Source of the DNA: Malania oleifera | Taxonomy: Eukaryota; Streptophyta; Magnoliopsida; Santalales; Ximeniaceae | NCBI RefSeq assembly: GCF_029873635.1 | Contig: NC_080421.1 | Coordinates: 38,606,617 to 38,670,616, forward strand | Length of the DNA: 64,000 bases | Direction: 5' to 3' | Shown: positions 59,056-64,000 of the stretch, one piece after another | Numbering within the stretch: position 1 is the first letter of the stretch | Layout of the letters: each line of letters opens with the position of its first letter | Made by a program: the position numbers and the translations under genes | Notes under the pieces: model-generated | Told to the model about the DNA's origin: nothing | Database searches by the model: none | Seen by the model: the letters and a program-made list of their open reading frames with translations, nothing else

Positions 59056-60034
59056 TTAATTTTATTAATTATTTCCACACATAAATTAATAAAACAATGA
59101 ATCAATTAATTGAAGAAGCAAATACTCCCAATCTACATAAATGAACCAAATGAGAGACAATTCATGTTTCGTATTAGAATATGTTTTAATATTATTTTAG
59201 CATTTGGAAAATCAAAATAACATTAATTTAAGCTATCATGTCCAAAGATGGAGATCCTTCTTCAACTTATTTTAGTTACAAATTTTGGCAAATGAATAAA
59301 AACATAAAATCATAATTGCAATGAAAAACCTAGTGGAGGGAAGGATATTTTGTAATCTCGCATAAGCACTTGAGGCCCTTTTAGTGAAACACCCTATGTT
59401 GATTCATAAGTTAAATATTCTAGATGAATTAGCACACACATGTGTGTGTGCATGTGCGAGTTTGTGTGTGTATTAACAACACATCAAAATCAAAATTAAA
59501 GTAAGAATATCAAAATAAACATTGCTAGCATGTGAAAGCACTCGTTTCATAATAAAAAGATCACATTATGCACATTTGTTCAATAAGATTGAAAAATTTA
59601 TCTTGACATTTAAGTCAATTCTTCTTCTTCTTCTTTGAAAATAGACCATTTAGTATAATAATCACAAGCATCACAAAGCCAAGTTGAGTTTGAAAGTAAC
59701 GAACAGAAGCAAAGACGTGCAAATAGAAACATCATAGCGTACCTAAAGTTAGCTTTGCAATTGCAACTCATTTTTCATCATAGACAAACAATGAGAACTT
59801 TGCATCACCCTTGTTGTTCAGGCTCCCATCGCGAATACCGCATCAAAATCAATTGAACTTGTCACTACCATTCGATCCATCAAATTTAACCTATTGTTGT
59901 TGGAGATCATGAAATAACATCTCTTGAGTGAATGTACTAGATCAAAGGACATAATCTTCTAGATGGAAGCTTGATGCCATTAGATAAAAATGCTTCATAT
60001 TCACAAAATTAGAGGATATTTAAAAAGAAAGAAA
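59056..60034. other. Intergenic region between the LINE and solo LTR N
   Basis: No firm gene. A short TG microsatellite is at about 59437..59470. On the minus strand at about 59755..59905 a reading with three stops gives protein-like text (VKFDGSNGSDKFN, GIRDGSLNNKGDAKFSLFVYDE), possibly a decayed exon. I do not recognise the family. Confidence 0.4.
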
Positions 60035-60039
60035 GAAAG

Positions 60040-61738
60040 TGTTAAGCGTCTCACCTGGGAGTATAAAGTCCAAGAGGGGGGTGAATGGACTCTTTTCACG
60101 TATTTGGGCTTTCTCAACAAAATAAAATTCTTGTCAAGATTTAAACAATTATATCACAATGTATGAAACATAAATCAAGCACAAGACAAATAATAAAGAG
60201 TAGGGAGAGAGAAGCTTAACACCGATATTTGACGTGGTTCGACACCAAGCCAACGTCCATGCCTTAGTACCAAACTAAGGATTCCACAATCCACTAAAGA
60301 TACTCCTTCACCGGTAGAGAAGCCTTACAACTCGGGAATAAATCCCTACATTCGGAAACAAATCCCTACCCTTGGGAACAAATTCCTACCCGCTCACAAA
60401 GAGCCTTTGGTTCACAAAGAACCTTCACCAAATGGTTCACAAAGAACCTTTACAACCAAGAAGATGATTTACAAAGAGGTGCTTCTTTAATTTGAGTTGA
60501 TAACAATCAAAACTCACATAATTCTCTCTAGGATTGAATCACACAAGATAAGTAAGCAAGAGAGAATGAGCACTTGAAATGAAGAATTAATATGCAAAGT
60601 GCTTAGGTTTTGAATAAAAAGATATTTTTCACTATAAACTTGTATAAATCACCAAAACCATGCTAAACAAGTCTATGGACTTGTATTTATAGCCAAAAAC
60701 CCTTACTAGATGTTATTGGACCATTGTGAGCAATTCCCAAAAGAAACTAGTTGTTTTCTAGCCGTTATTGTGCTGTTCACAATGCGTCTCGTCGACTAGT
60801 GACCCCCACTCGTCGACTAGTGACTTGTCGACAAGTTGCACGCAATCATCGATGAGTACCTTGAATTAGAAAATGTCATCAACATGAAAGTTGTGAGATT
60901 TTTTCTTTGCTTTTCAGAGACACCAAGATTGTCCTTTTTGGAATTTTTTAGAAAAAGTTATGCCTTAAATACCAAAAGGTGTTTAGGAAACTTGATAGGT
61001 GCATAACTGAGGTTTTAAACTTAACCAGGACCAAGTTTGTAAAAGATTATAACACTAATATAATTTAAAAACTTGTCCTTAAGAAATTTCTTTTGAATAT
61101 AAGATATCTTATTTATGAAAACACATTTAAAAATTCTTTTTGATATCATATATGCTTAGTATGTCTTTTACAAAAATATACTTGACTTTCTTGAGTACTC
61201 AGGACATAAAGCTCGTTTTGACACAATCGGGACTAAGTATAAAAATGTTCTTAAAACTAGGATGTTAAAAACATGTCCATTTGAAAACATATTTTGAGTT
61301 TGGGATTCTTTTGACAAGCTCTTTGATTTTAACTTTGAAAACTATTAAAGTTGAGTTTGTGACGTTAGGTGAAATTATATGTACTCACGTGTCCTAGTAT
61401 GCATGTATTTGCTCAACTTTTACTCAGAAATCATGCAAGAAACACACCCGCAAGAGTTACAAAATGTTCCTACCTCACACAACCTTTATTACATATAATT
61501 TAACAATTAACCTTCCGTTGGTTGTGTTTGAGTCCTTTTCGAGTGATTGACCATTTGATATTTCCTATTCGAACTTCTACTCGGTCCGATCTTTGCCTTT
61601 GATTTTAGTATTTCATGTATTCGTCACTGGAACTTGTACTAAACATGATTTGCAAATATGGAGTGTACTATGAATAACATATAGGTTAATATCATCAAAA
61701 CATATATAACCATGATAGTGTAGTTACCAAGGCTAACA
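60040..61738 (-). mobile_element. Sirevirus-like solo LTR (N)
   Basis: 1699 bases, perfect TSDs GAAAG (60035..60039 and 61739..61743). The minus-strand reading starts TGTTAGCCTTGGTAAC and ends GAGACGCTTAACA. The family box appears as ACGTTGGCTTGGTGTCGAAC on the minus strand (60234..60253), with a CACCCCCC tract near 60073..60080 and a TATA box CTATAAATAC near 60687. Its palindrome-type motifs are CTCGTCGACTAG (60787..60835). Confidence 0.85.
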
Positions 61739-61743
61739 GAAAG

Positions 61744-63500
61744 GGTTGGAGAGTGATTACGCCCAAAGAATAATGCGGCAATTGTAGCACAACTTTGGGG
61801 TGTCGATTCCACAGGGAGATGGAAAAAGGAACACAAATGGGCAAATAAAGAAAAAAAAGAATAGTAAATGATTTTTAAAGAAAAAACAACTGACTTTTTT
61901 TTTTTTGAAAGATTTAAAACTAAGATTATTTTTATGGATGAAAAATCAAGTTTGCAAGAGTCAAGGCATCAGGAATCCCTCTTACAAATCATATTATCAA
62001 TCTATTTTTAACCCATTGGTTTTCTCAACCGGAGATTTCACATCTCAAATCCCCAATCGAAAGATGTAGAATTACAAATCTTTGATAAATTCAAAAGTAA
62101 ATTTTATAAATATTATTCATCTCGTTTAGAACTCAAAAGGTATTAACTTTGTTAACAAAATCTAATACCGACAATATATCCGGAGACAATATCGCAGTAG
62201 AGGAGTAATTTAACAAAATTAATAGTTTGTATTGAACATATTCATGGATCCTTACAATTCTATGGAAAAAGCATGATTGAATCCATGACGAGATTCATAT
62301 ATATGAATATTCTAGCGCGAAATAAAACAAATAACAATTGATGAACAATAAATAGAAAATATATAAACATTGAAGACCAACAATATGGATTAAAAACAAA
62401 TTGAAATACCTTTATTTTGATCTAGTAAAAGTCTGAACTAACAAAAGGCTATTTCAGGATAAATTGTAGCCCATTACATAAGGTTTTCAACGCAACTTGA
62501 ATCGCCTAAAACCAATATCGGATGAGATAGTTATGATGAAAATACCGAACGGTGCGCAGATACTCTTCCAAAACAGGATTCTATCATATCCAATATTCTT
62601 TCCTCCAATTTAGGTGGTTGATCTTCTTCATCTATGTTAAGGGTTGACTTCTAAATCTTCTTAACTTCATTCCTATCATAAAATCATTGAAAATTAATTG
62701 GAATTAAAAACTTTATAAAATGAAGATTAAGTTAGAAACTTACCACTAACATATTCAAATTGTCCTTATAAATTAGCAAATAAACAAGAAAAAGTAATGT
62801 TCAGATTAGACTTTTATGCACTCATCAGAGAGTCACATGTATGGAGTTAAAGAGGTTCTGACTCTTCATGAATGATTCAATTCAAAGGGAAGTTGAAGAG
62901 ACTCTAATAGTTAGATGAACACAACGAAAATAGTCTCTATTGCTAAAACTTTATATGGTTCCTTATAAATGGGATAAAATGAGTTGAATCATTCTTAATG
63001 AGGAGCCTAATAATCAAGCATATTTTATCGCCCGGAGAACTACTATAATTTTGACTTTATACGTTGAAGAGCAATTTATTATCTTATCAAAGTGTGCTTT
63101 GCATTTTTTTGCCATCCTAATAATGTTTTAATTTGTTCACACTTTAAAGTTATTTTTAATACCCAAATTATTAAAACTTAATAGTGATTGTTAAATTGAC
63201 AAATCTTAGGATAATCAACATATGGCGCAGTAATTAGTTTTTAGTTTATCCTAAAACAAAAATAAATGCGCTGAATTTTTTAAGTTTATTTTAATTTTGA
63301 ATTATGAGTATGACAAAATTCTTTTTTCTATATTACATATGTAATTTCTATTTTTATTCATAATTTTTAATTTTTGTTTTTAATTTCTCACTTTCTTAAT
63401 CTTTAACCATACTAAATTTGGGAATTTTTTCCTGATTTGTTTATTTTTTTAAAAAATATATTAAATAATACTTTTTTTGAGAAAATAATTTTAGAAATAA
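61744..63500. other. Non-coding region right of solo LTR N
   Basis: No gene seen. It begins with GGGTGTCGATTCCACAGGGA (61798..61817), a phrase that recurs in plant repetitive DNA, so part of this may be another decayed element that N entered. No termini or domain could be found. The rest is AT-rich. Confidence 0.35.
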
Positions 63501-63522
63501 CTTTGATGTAATCTAGATTTGC

Positions 63523-63528
63523 CACGTG
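63523..63528. promoter_or_regulatory. G-box upstream of the right-edge gene start
   Basis: CACGTG within GCCACGTGTC, a core bound by bZIP and bHLH factors in plants and contained in abscisic-acid response elements, about 460 bases before the ATG at 63985. Function here is inferred. Confidence 0.35.
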
Positions 63529-63984
63529 TCATTTCAAGAAATATTTTTCCACAAAAGATATAATTTAACACTTAACATTTCATCCACAAGGATTCCAGCC
63601 AGGCCAGCCATTCCTTCTGATATTTCAGCAGAGGTAGAGTCAAGTCTGGGGGTGCCTCAACGGTTCTGTTCCCAGCTTCCCTCTGATTATCCAAATCAAT
63701 ATCGTTTGCCATCTTCGCAAACTTCCCACATCAACGTCGGTCCTTCGTCCCCATTTTTTTTTCCTCTTAAAACCATCTGCTGTTTGTTTTGACAAAACTG
63801 ATGTTATTCCCCATGTTCTAGTCAACGAATTTTTTTTTAAAATAATAAGAAAAATCAATTTCCTACACTTTCTCAGTAACCAATCAAACTAATCGTACAT
63901 TGAGAAATTTCTTCTCCAAAAATGCAATAAAAATAACAAAAGAAACAAAACCTGTGACTTCTTATCTTCTATCGAGCGGCTTCC

Positions 63985-64000
63985 ATGGCAGCGAAGCTTC
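63985..64000 (+). CDS. Possible start of a gene running off the right edge
   Basis: ATGGCAGCGAAGCTTC (MAAKL...) in a favourable plant start context, with a G after the ATG. The preceding 200 bases are less repeat-like than the rest and contain pyrimidine-rich segments such as a leader might have. Sixteen bases cannot prove a gene, and the product cannot be named. Confidence 0.3.

Noticed and set aside
63526-63792. 88-residue frame near the right edge
   Set aside because: No recognisable domain or signal peptide; it lies in the probable promoter of the right-edge gene.

Overview
This is nuclear DNA of a flowering plant, most likely a eudicot with a repeat-rich genome. It is AT-rich and holds a leucine-rich-repeat receptor-type gene, Ty1-copia, Ty3-gypsy and LINE sequences with plant hallmarks (tRNA-iMet primer sites, Sirevirus-type LTRs, chromovirus and Tat-type LTRs). 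The species cannot be named from the window. Only two host loci are supportable. One is an intact single-exon LRR protein gene near the left edge (1042..3360, plus strand). The other is a possible gene start in the last 16 bases (ATG at 63985). Everything from about 7.43 to 59.06 kb is one nested block of transposable elements.

The nesting can be read directly from target-site duplications (TSDs) and from broken sequences that resume on the far side of each insertion. The outermost layer is a 5'-truncated RTE-type LINE, cut into three pieces (7430..7786, 49178..49214, 58245..59055). A minus-strand Sirevirus-like gag-only LTR element (called D here, 7787..49177) sits in the LINE. A plus-strand gag-only element (A, 8532..38972) sits in the left LTR of D. 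Element A is broken by a chromovirus-type Ty3-gypsy element (8981..18069), by a complete gag-only element (I, 21685..29733, TSD AATAG) and by a solo LTR (L, 32558..37090, TSD CATAT). L is itself broken by a chromovirus-type solo LTR (M, 33065..35385). That gives five layers: LINE, D, A, L, M. D also carries solo LTR K in its gag. A second nest in the LINE consists of solo LTR E (49215..58244), containing solo LTR F (50229..57237), containing a Tat/Ogre-type solo LTR G (51353..54059) and a Sirevirus-like solo LTR H (54106..56196). Outside the block lie solo LTRs P (3920..4624), J (5345..7169) and N (60040..61738), and an LTR tail Q at the left edge.

Elements A, I and D share one unusual plan: LTRs of about 2.1 kb, a tRNA-iMet primer site, a decayed gag gene, then 2.7 to 3.4 kb with no pol reading frame, and a series of AGGGGGAG purine tracts before the 3' LTR. 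The pol-less interval is collinear and recognisably related between the three elements and includes a conserved stem-loop. They look like a non-autonomous (TR-GAG-like) Sirevirus lineage that would need reverse transcriptase and integrase from elsewhere. The LTRs also carry clusters of short palindromes with a GTCGAC or related core upstream of a TATA box. The unrelated chromovirus LTRs carry comparable arrays of TTCGTCGACGAA.

No element here looks able to move on its own. The chromovirus gag-pol has many stops and altered catalytic residues, the three gag genes have stops, and ten insertions are reduced to single LTRs, the usual result of recombination between the two LTRs of one element.
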